Source of the DNA: CAUZIR01 sp965250195
GTDB taxonomy: Bacteria > Chloroflexota > Dehalococcoidia > Lucifugimonadales > UBA2962
Assembly (NCBI GenBank): GCA_965250195.1
Contig: OZ252295.1
Coordinates: forward strand, 2,046,001-2,110,000
Length of the DNA stretch: 64,000 nucleotides
Direction: 5' to 3'
Of the stretch, positions 51,304 to 60,770 are shown piece by piece. The position numbers were made by a program, and so were the translations under genes. The notes under the pieces were generated by a model. That model had not been told where the DNA came from. It did not search any database and worked only from the letters and a program-made list of their open reading frames with translations. How positions within the stretch are numbered: the first letter of the stretch is position 1; each line of letters begins with the position of its first letter.

Positions 51304-51326
51304 TAAATTAAAGGGCAGTTGACACT

Positions 51327-51929
51327 ATGTCAAGTGACGGCAAAAAAACTAAGCGTCAGGAAACCAAGCTGAGAATCCTCCAGTCCGCCCGCAAGTTGCT
51401 GGTGGAGCGCGGCTATCACGGGGTGGGCCTGGAAGAGGTGGCGCGCGAGGCGGGCATTTCCCGACAGGCGCTGTACCTGCACTTCGTCTCGAAGGCGGAG
51501 CTGCTCGTGGCCACGGTGCGGTACAACGACGAAATGATCGGGGTGCCTCAAGCCCTCAGACCGGGACGGCAAACGAAGACGGCCCTGGAGGCCCTGGACG
51601 CGGGAATCGATGCCTACGGAGCCATCGAGCCGCAAATCTACGACGTGGCGAGTGTCGCCTACTCCGCTCGTAGGTCAGACGAGGCCGCGGAAGCCGCCTG
51701 GCAGGACCGCATGGCCTTTCGCAGGGGGAACATCCGCCAGGTAATGGAACGGCTAAGCGAAGAGGGCTTTCTGGACGAGGACTGGAGCGTGGACGAAGCG
51801 ACGGACCTCGCCTGGGCCCTGGCCTCGGTGCACATTTACGAGTACCTCGTCGTCGAGCGCGGATGGACCGTCGAGCAGCTAGTGGCGCGGCTCAAGCAGG
51901 TCATGCGAGCCAATCTGGTCGCCTCGTAG
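51327..51929 (+). CDS. TetR-family transcriptional regulator
   Basis: 200 aa. The N-terminal HTH is LRILQSARKLLVERGYHGVG then LEEVAREAGISRQALYLHFV, the TetR signature. The C-terminal ligand domain is helical and unassigned. It is divergent from the DUF998 pseudogene and the adjacent membrane protein, which it probably once controlled through the palindrome at 51287-51303. A bidirectional terminator separates it from ftsZ. Confidence 0.9.
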   Translation: MSSDGKKTKRQETKLRILQSARKLLVERGYHGVGLEEVAREAGISRQALYLHFVSKAELLVATVRYNDEMIGVPQALRPGRQTKTALEALDAGIDAYGAIEPQIYDVASVAYSARRSDEAAEAAWQDRMAFRRGNIRQVMERLSEEGFLDEDWSVDEATDLAWALASVHIYEYLVVERGWTVEQLVARLKQVMRANLVAS

Positions 51930-51941
51930 TTGGCAATAAAA

Positions 51942-51975
51942 AGAGGGCCGGTCTCCGATTGGAGACCGGCCCTCT
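51942..51975 (-). terminator. Terminator between ftsZ and the TetR gene
   Basis: A perfect 15-bp stem, AGAGGGCCGGTCTCC-GATT-GGAGACCGGCCCTCT. On the minus strand it is followed by TTTTATT, so it ends the ftsA-ftsZ transcript; the stem can also stop the convergent TetR transcript. Confidence 0.9.
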
Positions 51976-51999
51976 CAGCCCCTCCGGGGGTCTTTTAAG

Positions 52000-53124
52000 C
52001 TAGACGGTTACGCCGGACTGGGGCGCCCTAGATTGCGGCGAATGGGAAGAGGCCGCGTGGGCCCGTGTCAGGCGCCGCAGGAACGGCGGGATATCGATGT
52101 CCGTGCTCTCGCCGGTCAGCGCGTCCCGCAGTATCTGGTTGACCCGGTCGTCGCCTCCGACGTCCGACTCCGGAGTGGGGAACCCGGTCGCCACTACCGT
52201 GAGCTTGATCTCGTTCTCCATCTTCAGGTCGGTTGCCATGCCGAAGATGATGTTGGCATCCGGGTCGACGACCCGCTGGATAACCTCTGCGGCTTCATGT
52301 AGCTCCGAGAGCTTTAGGTCGCTGCCGCCGGTTATGTTGAACAGTACCCCGGACGCGCCGTCTATGGTCACGTCGAGCAACGGGTTTGAGATGGCCTGCT
52401 GGGCCGCGTCCTTCGCCCGGTCCTCGCCCCGGCCGAAGCCTATGGACAGCCACGCGGGCCCTGCGTCCCTCATGATCGTCTGGATATCGGCGAAGTCCAG
52501 GTTGATGTCGCCCGGTACGGTGACCAGTTCGGCTATCGATTGGACCGCGAGCCTCAGCACATCGTCGGCGATGCGGAACGCGTTCTGGGCCGTCACCTCG
52601 TCTTCGCAGATGACGTGCAGGCGCTCGTTGGGGATTACCAGCAGGGTATCGACGACCTCGCCCAGCTTCTTGATCCCCTCGTCGGCCTGCTTGGCCCGGC
52701 GGATGCCTTCGAAGGCGAACGGGCGGGTGACGACGCCCACCGTCAGAGCGCCAGTCTCTTTGACTATTTCGGCGATGACCGGGGCAGCACCGGTGCCGGT
52801 GCCGCCGCCCATGCCGGCTCCTACGAAGACCATGTCCGCATCGCGAACGGCCTCGTAGATCTCGTCTCGGCTCTCCTCGGCCGCCCGAGCGCCCAATTCG
52901 GGGTCGCCGCCGACGCCCTTACCGGCCGTCAGGTCGTCCCCGATGGATATTTTCAGGGGCACGTCGCAGCGCAGCAGCGCCTGCGTGTCGGTGTTGACGA
53001 CCTCGTACTCAATGCCCGTGATGCGCTCGCGGAACATTCGGGAAACGGCGTTTGACCCGCCTCCGCCCACGCCAACTACCCTGATTCGTGTGATCCCGTC
53101 CGGTTCCCTCTTGGTGACGACCAT
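52000..53124 (-). CDS. ftsZ: Cell division GTPase FtsZ
   Basis: 374 aa from the ATG at 53124, chosen because the core begins a few residues later and GAGAGGGGAA precedes it; the 461-codon frame is too long. Motifs: RVVGVGGGGSNAVSRM, the tubulin signature GGGTGTGAAPVIAEI, and NLDFADIQTIMRDAGPAWLS (T7 loop). The C-terminal tail holds DIDIPPFLRRL, the usual FtsA-binding peptide form. It polymerises into the division ring. It lies 92 bp after ftsA. Confidence 0.97.
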   Translation of the reverse strand: MVVTKREPDGITRIRVVGVGGGGSNAVSRMFRERITGIEYEVVNTDTQALLRCDVPLKISIGDDLTAGKGVGGDPELGARAAEESRDEIYEAVRDADMVFVGAGMGGGTGTGAAPVIAEIVKETGALTVGVVTRPFAFEGIRRAKQADEGIKKLGEVVDTLLVIPNERLHVICEDEVTAQNAFRIADDVLRLAVQSIAELVTVPGDINLDFADIQTIMRDAGPAWLSIGFGRGEDRAKDAAQQAISNPLLDVTIDGASGVLFNITGGSDLKLSELHEAAEVIQRVVDPDANIIFGMATDLKMENEIKLTVVATGFPTPESDVGGDDRVNQILRDALTGESTDIDIPPFLRRLTRAHAASSHSPQSRAPQSGVTV

Positions 53125-53216
53125 CTGGCGTTCCCCTCTCAATCTCTGTTTTTTCGGTTCTTGTTTTCGGGCTGGCGAGTCGCCCACAGCGGGCGGCGTT
53201 GAGTTGCTAGTTACGG

Positions 53217-54509
53217 CTATTTGATTTTGGCGCTCATGGCCGCGCTCATCCAGGGCGACAGGCTCAGTTTGCGAGCATGTCTTCCCAGTCCCGCCGTTAT
53301 GGCGGCCAGACCGTCGGTTATCCCACCGTGGCCGGGGTGACGACGACTGCCGTTCGTGGCCGGGGCCGGCTGCGCCGCCGCCCACGCGAGGATGCCCAGT
53401 CCAGTCGCGTGCATGGGGTCGGACAGACCCGCGGCGCCGGCAAACGCGTGGTTGGGTGCGCCCAGGCGAACCCGCCGACCGAGATAGCGCTGGAGGATGT
53501 CGGCGATACCCGGTAGCTCGGAAGCGCCTCCGGTCAGCACGATTTTCGATGAACCTACCTCGTCGGGCTCAGCCTCTTCCAGCTTTATGCGTATTAGTTG
53601 GGCCAGCTCGACGGCGCGTTCGCGCAGCAGCTGGGCGAGATCCCGGCCGGGGACTCCAATGTCCGCTGGACGGTCACTTAGAGCCATGCTCACCATCAGG
53701 TCCGGGTCCACCGCGGCGGGCTCGGTGTGGCCGTGCTCGATCTTGGCGCGCTCGGCCGAGTCGTGGTCCACGTTGTATGTGAGAACGATGTCGTTGGTGA
53801 ACTGGTAGCCGCCGATCGGCACGACGCCTGTGTAGCTAACGGCCCCACCCTTGAACGCGACGATGTCGCTGGTGCCGCCTCCGATGTCGATGAGCAGCGT
53901 GCCCCTGTCTCTCTCATCATTCGTGAGAGCCGCCAAACCGCTGGCAAGCGGCTCCATGACCAGGGTGTCCACGGCGATGCCCGCGTCCCTAACGGCCTGC
54001 GTAAGAAGCTGAAGCCGACCCCGGTCAGCCGTTATTACGTGGGTGTCCACCTCGACCGACCTGCTGTGCATGCCGACCGGGTTGCGGATGCCCTCCTCGC
54101 CGTCGAGGGTGTAGGAGATGGGCATGGCGTGGATGAGTTGCCGACCCGCATCGCCATACTGAATCGGAGTGTCGCCGTCCAGCTCTTGTGGAGTGATGAC
54201 ACCGATCGAACCGACGCCGTCGAGGTGGTCTCTGCGGTTCTCGCACGCGACGTGGGCGCCGGTGACACCGATGTATGCCGATTCGATCTTGACTCCGACC
54301 TCCGCCTCGACGAGGTCTAATGCGGCACGCACGGCCACCGTAGTCTCGGCGAGGTTCTCGACGTTACCGCGCATCAGCCCCCGGCAGGGGACAGTGGCGT
54401 GCGCGAGCACTCTCGGCCTGGGCCCTTTCGAAGCGTCGACGGCGGCTACCAGGGCGAACACCTTGGTCGTGCCAATGTCGATCGCGGTAATGAGTCCTCG
54501 CTCGTTCAT
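53217..54509 (-). CDS. ftsA: Cell division protein FtsA
   Basis: 430 aa, actin-like. The phosphate loops are ITAIDIGTTKVFALV and LLIDIGGGTSDIVAF, with an adenosine loop IVLTGGASELPGI. The C-terminus KLSLSPWMSAAMSAKIK can form the amphipathic helix that tethers FtsA to the membrane. It anchors FtsZ filaments. It lies 30 bp after rsmH. Confidence 0.95.
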   Translation of the reverse strand: MNERGLITAIDIGTTKVFALVAAVDASKGPRPRVLAHATVPCRGLMRGNVENLAETTVAVRAALDLVEAEVGVKIESAYIGVTGAHVACENRRDHLDGVGSIGVITPQELDGDTPIQYGDAGRQLIHAMPISYTLDGEEGIRNPVGMHSRSVEVDTHVITADRGRLQLLTQAVRDAGIAVDTLVMEPLASGLAALTNDERDRGTLLIDIGGGTSDIVAFKGGAVSYTGVVPIGGYQFTNDIVLTYNVDHDSAERAKIEHGHTEPAAVDPDLMVSMALSDRPADIGVPGRDLAQLLRERAVELAQLIRIKLEEAEPDEVGSSKIVLTGGASELPGIADILQRYLGRRVRLGAPNHAFAGAAGLSDPMHATGLGILAWAAAQPAPATNGSRRHPGHGGITDGLAAITAGLGRHARKLSLSPWMSAAMSAKIK

Positions 54510-54539
54510 CTGCTCCTCCCCGTGGCGCCGTATGGCGCT

Positions 54540-55535
54540 CTATTCGTGTAGGGTCCCCGCCAAGGTCCCTAATCGTTCGGCAACCCTGAGCCGCGCACTG
54601 CGTGCCCGAGGGTTCGCCTCTATTTCCTGCCTGGTAGGCTTTATCACCTTCTTGTCTACTCGCCGCAGCGAGGCTTCGTGTTCGCACTCACACCGGAGCA
54701 CTTCGGGGGGGCAGATGCAGTCTCTGCTCTCCCGGCCCATAAACCCCTTAACCAGTCGGTCCTCTAGAGAGTGATAAGAGATCACAGCCAACCGGCCGCC
54801 CGGCTTCAGCGTCTCTACAGCCTCCCTGAGGCCCGCCTCTATGTTCTCCAGCTCTTCGTTCACCGCCATCCTTATGGCCTGGAAGGTGCGGGTCGCCGGG
54901 TGTATCCGGCCCCTCTTCCCTCCGGTGGCCCTCGACACTACTTCGGCCAACTCCGTCGTCGTTTCTATCGGTCTCGCTTTAACGATGGCCGATGCGATTC
55001 TTCGCGACTTCGGCTCCTCACCCAGCCGGTATATCAAGTCAGCCAACGTTCGCTCCTGGCCCCGGTTCACTACGTCCCAGGCCGTTTGTGCCTGGCTCCG
55101 GTCGAACCTCATATCGAGCAGGGCTTCGGCCCGGAAACTGAACCCGCGCTCGCCGATTTCCAACTGGAGGGAGGAAAGACCGAGATCCATCAGCACTCCG
55201 TCTGCTCCGTCCATCCCGGCCTCTAGCGCCAGCGCCTTCATATCCACGTAGCTGCCGTGGGCGAACTTGACCGCGTCGCCGAAATCGGCCAGGCTCGTCC
55301 GCGCCTTATCCAGCGCCGTTTCGTCGAGGTCAACGCCCAGCACTCGTAGTGCGGGGCTAGGGGCCGCCAGCAGCATCGCCGTATGCCCGCCCTCGCCGAC
55401 CGTGCAGTCGATGTACGAGCCGTCGGGGCGCACCGCCAGCGCCGTGACCACCTCGCTACCCAGTACAGGGATGTGAATTGCGCTCACGAGCGGTTGGCTC
55501 GCCAACCCCACCATCTTGTGGCTCGCCAATCCCAC
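54540..55535 (-). CDS. rsmH: 16S rRNA (cytosine-1402-N4) methyltransferase RsmH
   Basis: 331 aa. HIPVLGSEVVTAL, YIDCTVGEGGHTAMLL (SAM loop), DGVLMDLGLSSLQLE and ISYHSLEDRLVKGFM are RsmH/MraW marks. The N-terminus MGLASHKMVGLASQPLVSAI comes from a 24-bp tandem repeat; a GTG at 55487 (VSAIHIPVL) is an alternative start. It is first in the reduced division cluster; mraZ, ftsL, ftsI and mur genes are not there. Confidence 0.94.
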   Translation of the reverse strand: MGLASHKMVGLASQPLVSAIHIPVLGSEVVTALAVRPDGSYIDCTVGEGGHTAMLLAAPSPALRVLGVDLDETALDKARTSLADFGDAVKFAHGSYVDMKALALEAGMDGADGVLMDLGLSSLQLEIGERGFSFRAEALLDMRFDRSQAQTAWDVVNRGQERTLADLIYRLGEEPKSRRIASAIVKARPIETTTELAEVVSRATGGKRGRIHPATRTFQAIRMAVNEELENIEAGLREAVETLKPGGRLAVISYHSLEDRLVKGFMGRESRDCICPPEVLRCECEHEASLRRVDKKVIKPTRQEIEANPRARSARLRVAERLGTLAGTLHE

Positions 55536-55705
55536 CGTACCGGCGTTCCTCTAGGATTTGCCATGTTAAAATGCATCGGGCACCATAGCCGCCCCGCGGA
55601 GGGCATGGCACCCTTGTGAAAGGAAGTCTTGCAAAACCGTTCCGGCGAGACAAGCAGTTTTAGAACAAGTTTAAAACCTTTTTAAGACTTTACTAATTAG
55701 CTCAA

Positions 55706-56284
55706 ATGTCCGAATTACAGGCGCGCAGCGCCCGCCGATTGGCAATACTCACCATTAGTGACGCTGGCTCGAAGGGTCAGCGAAAGGACACGTCCGGCCC
55801 GGCGATTTCTGAGCTCATGGGACAACTCGGCTACACCGAAGTAGCACGCGAATTGGTCCCGGACGAACACGAACAAATTGCCGATCAGTTGATGAGTTGG
55901 TGTGACGGCGGGCAGGTCGACGTAATCCTCACCACCGGCGGGACGGGCCTCAGCCCCAGGGACGTCACGCCGGAGGCCACCCGTTCGGTGATCGAGTACG
56001 AAGTCCCGGGCATCCCCGAAGCCGTTCGTGTGGGAACGGCTGCTAAGACGCGCATGGCCATACTCAGCCGGGCGGTTGCGGGGATGCGCGCCGGCTGCTT
56101 GGTGATAAACCTGCCCGGCAGTCCGAACGGCGTGCACGAGGCTCTCGAAGTCATCGGCCCGGTCATCGGCCACGCCATCGACATCGCCCGGGGTCGGGGC
56201 TCTCATGGCTCAGAGCACGCCAATACCCCGGGGCAGGAGAGCCGTTCCGGTCACACCGGTCACTCGGGCCACGCGACACACTGA
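55706..56284 (+). CDS. mogA: Molybdopterin adenylyltransferase family (MogA/MoaB)
   Basis: 192 aa. AILTISDAGSKGQRKDTSGP, LTTGGTGLSPRDVTPEATR and VINLPGSPNGVHEALEVI are the MogA/MoaB marks. It adenylates molybdopterin for cofactor synthesis. The C-terminal 30 residues are a His/Gly-rich tail (SGHTGHSGHATH) that may bind metal. It ends 16 bp before trmD. Confidence 0.9.
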   Translation: MSELQARSARRLAILTISDAGSKGQRKDTSGPAISELMGQLGYTEVARELVPDEHEQIADQLMSWCDGGQVDVILTTGGTGLSPRDVTPEATRSVIEYEVPGIPEAVRVGTAAKTRMAILSRAVAGMRAGCLVINLPGSPNGVHEALEVIGPVIGHAIDIARGRGSHGSEHANTPGQESRSGHTGHSGHATH

Positions 56285-56300
56285 GGACCCTTTCGAAAAG

Positions 56301-57032
56301 GTGAAGTTCCACGTCCTGACGCTGTTCCCGGCCATGTTCGAGGGCCCGCTTGCCGAAGGCGTCGTGGGCAGGGCGATATCTAATGGCCTGGTTGCTGTGG
56401 AGTGTCACGATTTTCGCCGCTTCGCCACCGATCGCCACGGCACGGTTGATGACTACCCGTTCGGCGGAGGGCCGGGCATGGTGCTCAAACCCGAGCCCCT
56501 GTTCGCCGCCATCGACGAACTGAACGGCCAAGGAGAGCTGGACGAGACGACGCCGATCGTCCTGCTTACTCCACAGGGCCGGAAATTTGACCAATCTGCG
56601 GCGGAGGACCTCGCGGGCGCCGGGCGCGTCGCCCTCATCTGCGGTCGCTACGAGGGCGTGGACGAGCGCATTCGCAAAAACCTGGCGACGGACGAGATCA
56701 GCATCGGCGACTACGTGCTCAGCGGCGGCGAGCTGGCGGCAATGGTAGTCATAGACGCTGTATCTCGATTGGTCCCCGGCGTCGTAGGCAGCGCCGGTGC
56801 CACGGACGATGACTCGCACACCTCCGGCCTGCTGCAATTTCCGCAATACACCCGGCCGGCCAGTTTCCAGGGACTGCCGGTTCCAGAAACCTTGCTTTCG
56901 GGCGACCACGCCCGCATCGCGGCGTGGCGTAGGCGGCAGGCCCTGAGACGGACGGCGGCCCGACGGCCCGATCTGCTGCAGTCGGCCGACCTGTCGGAAG
57001 ATGACCGGCTGGCGCTGGACGAGCCCCGGTGA
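56301..57032 (+). CDS. trmD: tRNA (guanine-37-N1) methyltransferase TrmD
   Basis: 243 aa from the GTG at 56301; the longer frame overlaps mogA. The trefoil-knot SAM site is seen in LICGRYEGVDERI and SIGDYVLSGGELAAMVVIDA. Others are YPFGGGPGMVLKPEPLF and HTSGLLQFPQYTRPASF. It prevents frameshifting by methylating G37. rplS follows, as in many bacteria; rpsP and rimM, which usually precede it, are absent. Confidence 0.96.
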   Translation: MKFHVLTLFPAMFEGPLAEGVVGRAISNGLVAVECHDFRRFATDRHGTVDDYPFGGGPGMVLKPEPLFAAIDELNGQGELDETTPIVLLTPQGRKFDQSAAEDLAGAGRVALICGRYEGVDERIRKNLATDEISIGDYVLSGGELAAMVVIDAVSRLVPGVVGSAGATDDDSHTSGLLQFPQYTRPASFQGLPVPETLLSGDHARIAAWRRRQALRRTAARRPDLLQSADLSEDDRLALDEPR

Positions 57033-57100
57033 CTCGGTTAACATTATTGAATCCCAGGCTTCACTGCGGTATCGCTGTGCGGCCTTTTTAAGGTGTGTCT

Positions 57101-57439
57101 ATGGAGGCCCAGCAACTTATACAGATTGAGCCCAACCCCAAGGTCGAAGAGTTCGGACCCGGGGACAGTGTCCGCGTCAGCGTCAGGGTGGTCGAGGGCT
57201 CTCGCACTCGTACCCAGGACTTCGAAGGCGTGGTCATCCGCCGCCGGGGCGGGGGCCCAAGCGAAACCTTCACGGTCCGCCGGTTGACCCAAGAGATCGG
57301 CGTCGAGCGCACGTTCCACCTGCACGCCCCTGCGGTCGAGGCCGTCAAGGTGACACGCCGCGGCAAGGTCAGGCGCTCCAAGCTCTACTATCTGCGCGGC
57401 CGCTTCGGGCGTCACGCCCGCATTAAAGAGCAGCGCTAA
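57101..57439 (+). CDS. rplS: Ribosomal protein L19
   Basis: 112 aa from the ATG at 57101, a few bases after AAGG; a GTG two codons earlier is possible. FGPGDSVRVSVRVVEGSRTR, TQDFEGVVIRRRGGG, ETFTVRR and GKVRRSKLYYLRGRFGRHAR are the L19 marks. L19 sits at the subunit interface. It pairs with trmD. Confidence 0.96.
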   Translation: MEAQQLIQIEPNPKVEEFGPGDSVRVSVRVVEGSRTRTQDFEGVVIRRRGGGPSETFTVRRLTQEIGVERTFHLHAPAVEAVKVTRRGKVRRSKLYYLRGRFGRHARIKEQR

Positions 57440-57508
57440 AGCTCTCCGGGCGGCTCTGCCGCCCTCGTCAGGGCTTCTTCGGCTTTCGCCTCATCGCTTT
57501 GGCTTAGC
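57440..57508 (+). repeat. Dispersed intergenic repeat, copy H
   Basis: GCTCTCC, the hairpin GGGCGGC-TCT-GCCGCCC, the core CTCGTCAGGGCTTCTTCGG and the tail TCGCCTCATCGCTTTGGC. It starts right at the rplS stop codon and could end its transcript. Confidence 0.88.
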
Positions 57509-57561
57509 ACGGTCGTCGTGGTTCGTCGCTCGTATGCCGCGCCGTGTCTTATCCTGTGGCG

Positions 57562-60039
57562 ATGAACTACGCCGAGGTCGCCGTGGACGCGCCCGCCGGT
57601 CACGAGCGCACCTTCAGCTACTCCGTCCCTGATTCGCTCTCGCTCGTGCCCGGCCAACTGGTGCGCGTGCCGTTCGGCTCTCGCCGTCTGCAAGGCGTGG
57701 TGTTTTCGCTGGGCGACGAGCCCGGCTTCCCCCATACCAGGGACATCCTGTCCGCAGCCGCCGCCGAGCCCCATCTCGGCCCGACCCAGCTCGAACTCGC
57801 ACACTGGGTATCGGACCGCTACATGTGCTCACTCTTCGAGGCCGCGGCCCCCATGCTCCCTCCCGGAGCCCGCACCGGCGGCCGCATGACGGTGGACCTT
57901 GTACCTGACCGACCCGGCGACGACGGCCTCTCCGACACTCAGGTGCGGGTGATGCGATACCTCAGCCGACACGCGCCAGTGTCCAGGGCCCGCGTCCTGC
58001 GGGCGCTGGGCGAGACCGCCGAACGCACGCTGCGAGCGCTGGAGCGCAAGGGATTTATCGCGTTGACCCCCTCTCGGGAGACCCCGAGCGTCGGGCCTAA
58101 GCTGGTCAAGTATCTCGCGGTTACACCTCTCGGCCAATCCGAGTTCTGCCAGGGCGACGTACTGTCGCGCGCACCCCGCCAGGCCGAACTGGCGGCGGTG
58201 CTGGCTGTGGGCGGCGACAAGATGACGCTAGCGGACGCCAGGCGGTCGTACGGGGTCTCCGCCGTCGACGGCCTGAGGCGCAGGGGATGGATAACCGTCG
58301 TCGAAGGGGCGCTGTCACGGGACCCGCTACTGGGCATGACCATTCCGCCGAGCGAACCCGTTTCGCTCACCGACGCACAGGCCGGAGCCGCGGCCGAGGT
58401 CGGCCGGGCGCTGCTGGACCCCGGAACCGGCACATTCCTGCTGGAGGGCGTTACCGGCAGCGGCAAGACCGAGGTCTACCTCGACGCCGTCGAGGCCTGC
58501 CTGGCGGCGGGCAAGAGGGCGATCGTGATGGTGCCCGAGATCGCCCTCACCCACCAGACCATCGAGCGCATGGCCGGTCGGTTCCCTGGGGACGTCGCGG
58601 TGCAGCACAGCGGGCTCACGCCGGGCGAACGTTACGACCAGTGGTGGAAGATCAAGCGCGGCGAGTACGGCGTGGTCGTCGGGTCGAGGTCCGCCGTGTT
58701 CGCCCCGCAGCCCGATTTGGGGCTGATCGTCATTGACGAGGAACACGAGTGGACTTACAAGCAAAACGAACCCGACCCCCGGTACCACGCCCGCGACGTC
58801 GCGGTGCAACTGGCGGCAATAGTGGATGCCGTCGTCCTCATGGGAAGCGCCTCGCCAGACGTCGTCACCTTTAGTCAATCACTGGGCAAAGGGACTGAGG
58901 GCGGCCGCCATAACCCGCTTCACCTGGCCGAGCGGGTCACGGCCGACGCGGACGGCGTCGTCGCCTCGGCAGAGCTCGCAAAGGTGGAGGTCGTGGACAT
59001 GCGCCGCGAGCTAAGAGAGGGCCATCGGCACTTCCTCAGCAGACCGTTAATCGAAGCGCTGAGAGGAGTTGCCGAGTCTGGCGGCAAGTCGATCCTGTTC
59101 CTCAATCGGCGGGGCGCATCGTCCCAGATGATGTGTCGAAACTGCGGCCACGGCGTCCGCTGCAAGCGCTGCGACGTGCCAATGACCGTGCACAAAGAAG
59201 CGCCGGGCGGCCGCCCAAAGCCCCGATCACAGGAAGGCGGCGAGGGCGTACTGGTGTGCCACTACTGCGGCAACCGGCGGCGGGTGCCGCCTGTGTGTCC
59301 GGACTGCAAGGAGTACCGTCTCAGCCTTTTCGGTATCGGCACCCAGGCCGTCGAAGCCGATGTCGCGGAGCTACTGCCGGACGTGAGAGTGCTGCGCTGG
59401 GACCGGGACACGGCGAAGCGGGCCGGGGACGTCGAACGCCTGATGACGGCTTTCCGCCGCGAGGGACCGGCCGTGCTCGTAGGCACGCAGGTGGTGGCCA
59501 AGGGCCTGCACTTTCCAGACGTGACACTGGTCGGCGTCGTCCTGGCGGACCTGAGCCTGGGCGTGCCCGACTTCCGGTCCGGCGAGCGCACGTTCCAGCT
59601 GCTCACCCAGGTGGCGGGCCGTGCCGGACGAGGCCCCGAGCCCGGCCGCGTGATCGTGCAGACCTATGTACCGGAGAACTACGCTATCCGGGCGGCCGCG
59701 ACGCAAGACTATCAGGCGTTCTACGACGAAGAGTTGGAGTACCGCTCCGAGATGGGCAACCCCCCGTTCAGTCGGCTGATCAGGATGGAGTACTCCCATA
59801 CCAACAAGGCCGCGGCCGAGCGCGAGTCCCTGAGGTACGGAGACCTGCTGCGGCACGAACGCGACGTGCGTGGAGTCGCGGGCCTGCGGGTGATGGGGCC
59901 CACGCCGGGGTTCCCGCCCAGGCTGAAGGGTCGCTACCGGTGGCGCGTCACGCTGCGGGGTCGGGACCCGCGATGGCTGCTCGACCGGACGGGCGTGCCG
60001 CCCAAGTGGACGGTGGACGTGGACCCGATTGGAGCTTAG
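57562..60039 (+). CDS. priA: Primosomal replication-restart helicase PriA
   Basis: 825 aa from the ATG at 57562; six upstream codons from a GTG are optional. The DNA-binding N-terminus is FSYSVPDSLSLVPGQLVRVP. The helicase has Walker A LEGVTGSGKTEVYLDAVEA and DEEH in LIVIDEEHEWTYKQ. Two zinc pairs are CRNCGHGVRCKRCDVP and CHYCGNRRR with CPDC. Motif VI lies in VAGRAGRGPEPGRV. It reloads the replisome at stalled forks. Confidence 0.96.
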   Translation: MNYAEVAVDAPAGHERTFSYSVPDSLSLVPGQLVRVPFGSRRLQGVVFSLGDEPGFPHTRDILSAAAAEPHLGPTQLELAHWVSDRYMCSLFEAAAPMLPPGARTGGRMTVDLVPDRPGDDGLSDTQVRVMRYLSRHAPVSRARVLRALGETAERTLRALERKGFIALTPSRETPSVGPKLVKYLAVTPLGQSEFCQGDVLSRAPRQAELAAVLAVGGDKMTLADARRSYGVSAVDGLRRRGWITVVEGALSRDPLLGMTIPPSEPVSLTDAQAGAAAEVGRALLDPGTGTFLLEGVTGSGKTEVYLDAVEACLAAGKRAIVMVPEIALTHQTIERMAGRFPGDVAVQHSGLTPGERYDQWWKIKRGEYGVVVGSRSAVFAPQPDLGLIVIDEEHEWTYKQNEPDPRYHARDVAVQLAAIVDAVVLMGSASPDVVTFSQSLGKGTEGGRHNPLHLAERVTADADGVVASAELAKVEVVDMRRELREGHRHFLSRPLIEALRGVAESGGKSILFLNRRGASSQMMCRNCGHGVRCKRCDVPMTVHKEAPGGRPKPRSQEGGEGVLVCHYCGNRRRVPPVCPDCKEYRLSLFGIGTQAVEADVAELLPDVRVLRWDRDTAKRAGDVERLMTAFRREGPAVLVGTQVVAKGLHFPDVTLVGVVLADLSLGVPDFRSGERTFQLLTQVAGRAGRGPEPGRVIVQTYVPENYAIRAAATQDYQAFYDEELEYRSEMGNPPFSRLIRMEYSHTNKAAAERESLRYGDLLRHERDVRGVAGLRVMGPTPGFPPRLKGRYRWRVTLRGRDPRWLLDRTGVPPKWTVDVDPIGA

Positions 60040-60053
60040 CGGCGGTCCGTCGG

Positions 60054-60770
60054 CTACGGGGTTTTGCGAAAGAGCCGGGAGATCAGCCCGGCGTCCAACT
60101 GGTCCAGAGAGCGCAGCGAGAGGTCGGCGGCTGAGAGGTCGGCGTCGGCAGTGGCCGGGCTGGGAACGGCGATGCAGTACAGCCCCGCGCCCGTCGCCGC
60201 GGCGACGCCCGTGGGCGAGTCTTCTACCGCCATGCAACGCTGCGGGCTCACGCCGAGTCGCTCGGCCGCCACTCGATAGGGTTCCGGGTCGGGCTTGTGA
60301 TTGACGACGTCCTGCTGAGTGACGGTGATTTCGAAAATGTCTTCGAGGCCGTGCCGTGCCAGCGCCGTTTCGATGTAGTCGCGTTCGCCGGAACTGACCA
60401 GCGCCAGGGGAATTCCCCAATGTTTCAGGCGCCCAAGAGCGGCCTGCGCACCGGGCAAGAGTCGCAGACTCGTCTCGACCAGCTCCTCGAACGCGGCCTG
60501 CCGCTCGTCGTAAAAGCCGTCTACGTCGCCGATGCCGTAATGCGCGCAGATGCTCTCGACCGTCCCCCGCACAGTGCCGCCTACGAATCGCGTCTTGTCA
60601 GAGAGCGCGAAGGTGATGCCCCGGGCGGCGAGCGCCGCCCGTTCGGACTCGTAGTGCAGCGGTTCTGAATCGACGATCACGCCGTCGAAATCGAAGCAGG
60701 CAGCCCGTAACCGGGCGTCCGCCTTGGCTCCTGCCTGGGCTCCTGATCCGGCGCGAGCGCCGTCAGGCAT
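60054..60770 (-). CDS. HAD-superfamily phosphatase/phosphomutase-like
   Basis: 238 aa. Motif I ACFDFDGVIVDSEPLHYESE, motif II ALVSSGERDYI, the motif III Lys in NHKPDPEPYRVAAERLG and motif IV AVEDSPTGVAAATGAG. DFDGVIVDSEPLH is typical of beta-phosphoglucomutase/2-deoxyglucose-6-phosphatase relatives. Its start overlaps the end of the MetE-like gene by 8 bp. The substrate is unknown. Confidence 0.88.
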   Translation of the reverse strand: MPDGARAGSGAQAGAKADARLRAACFDFDGVIVDSEPLHYESERAALAARGITFALSDKTRFVGGTVRGTVESICAHYGIGDVDGFYDERQAAFEELVETSLRLLPGAQAALGRLKHWGIPLALVSSGERDYIETALARHGLEDIFEITVTQQDVVNHKPDPEPYRVAAERLGVSPQRCMAVEDSPTGVAAATGAGLYCIAVPSPATADADLSAADLSLRSLDQLDAGLISRLFRKTP

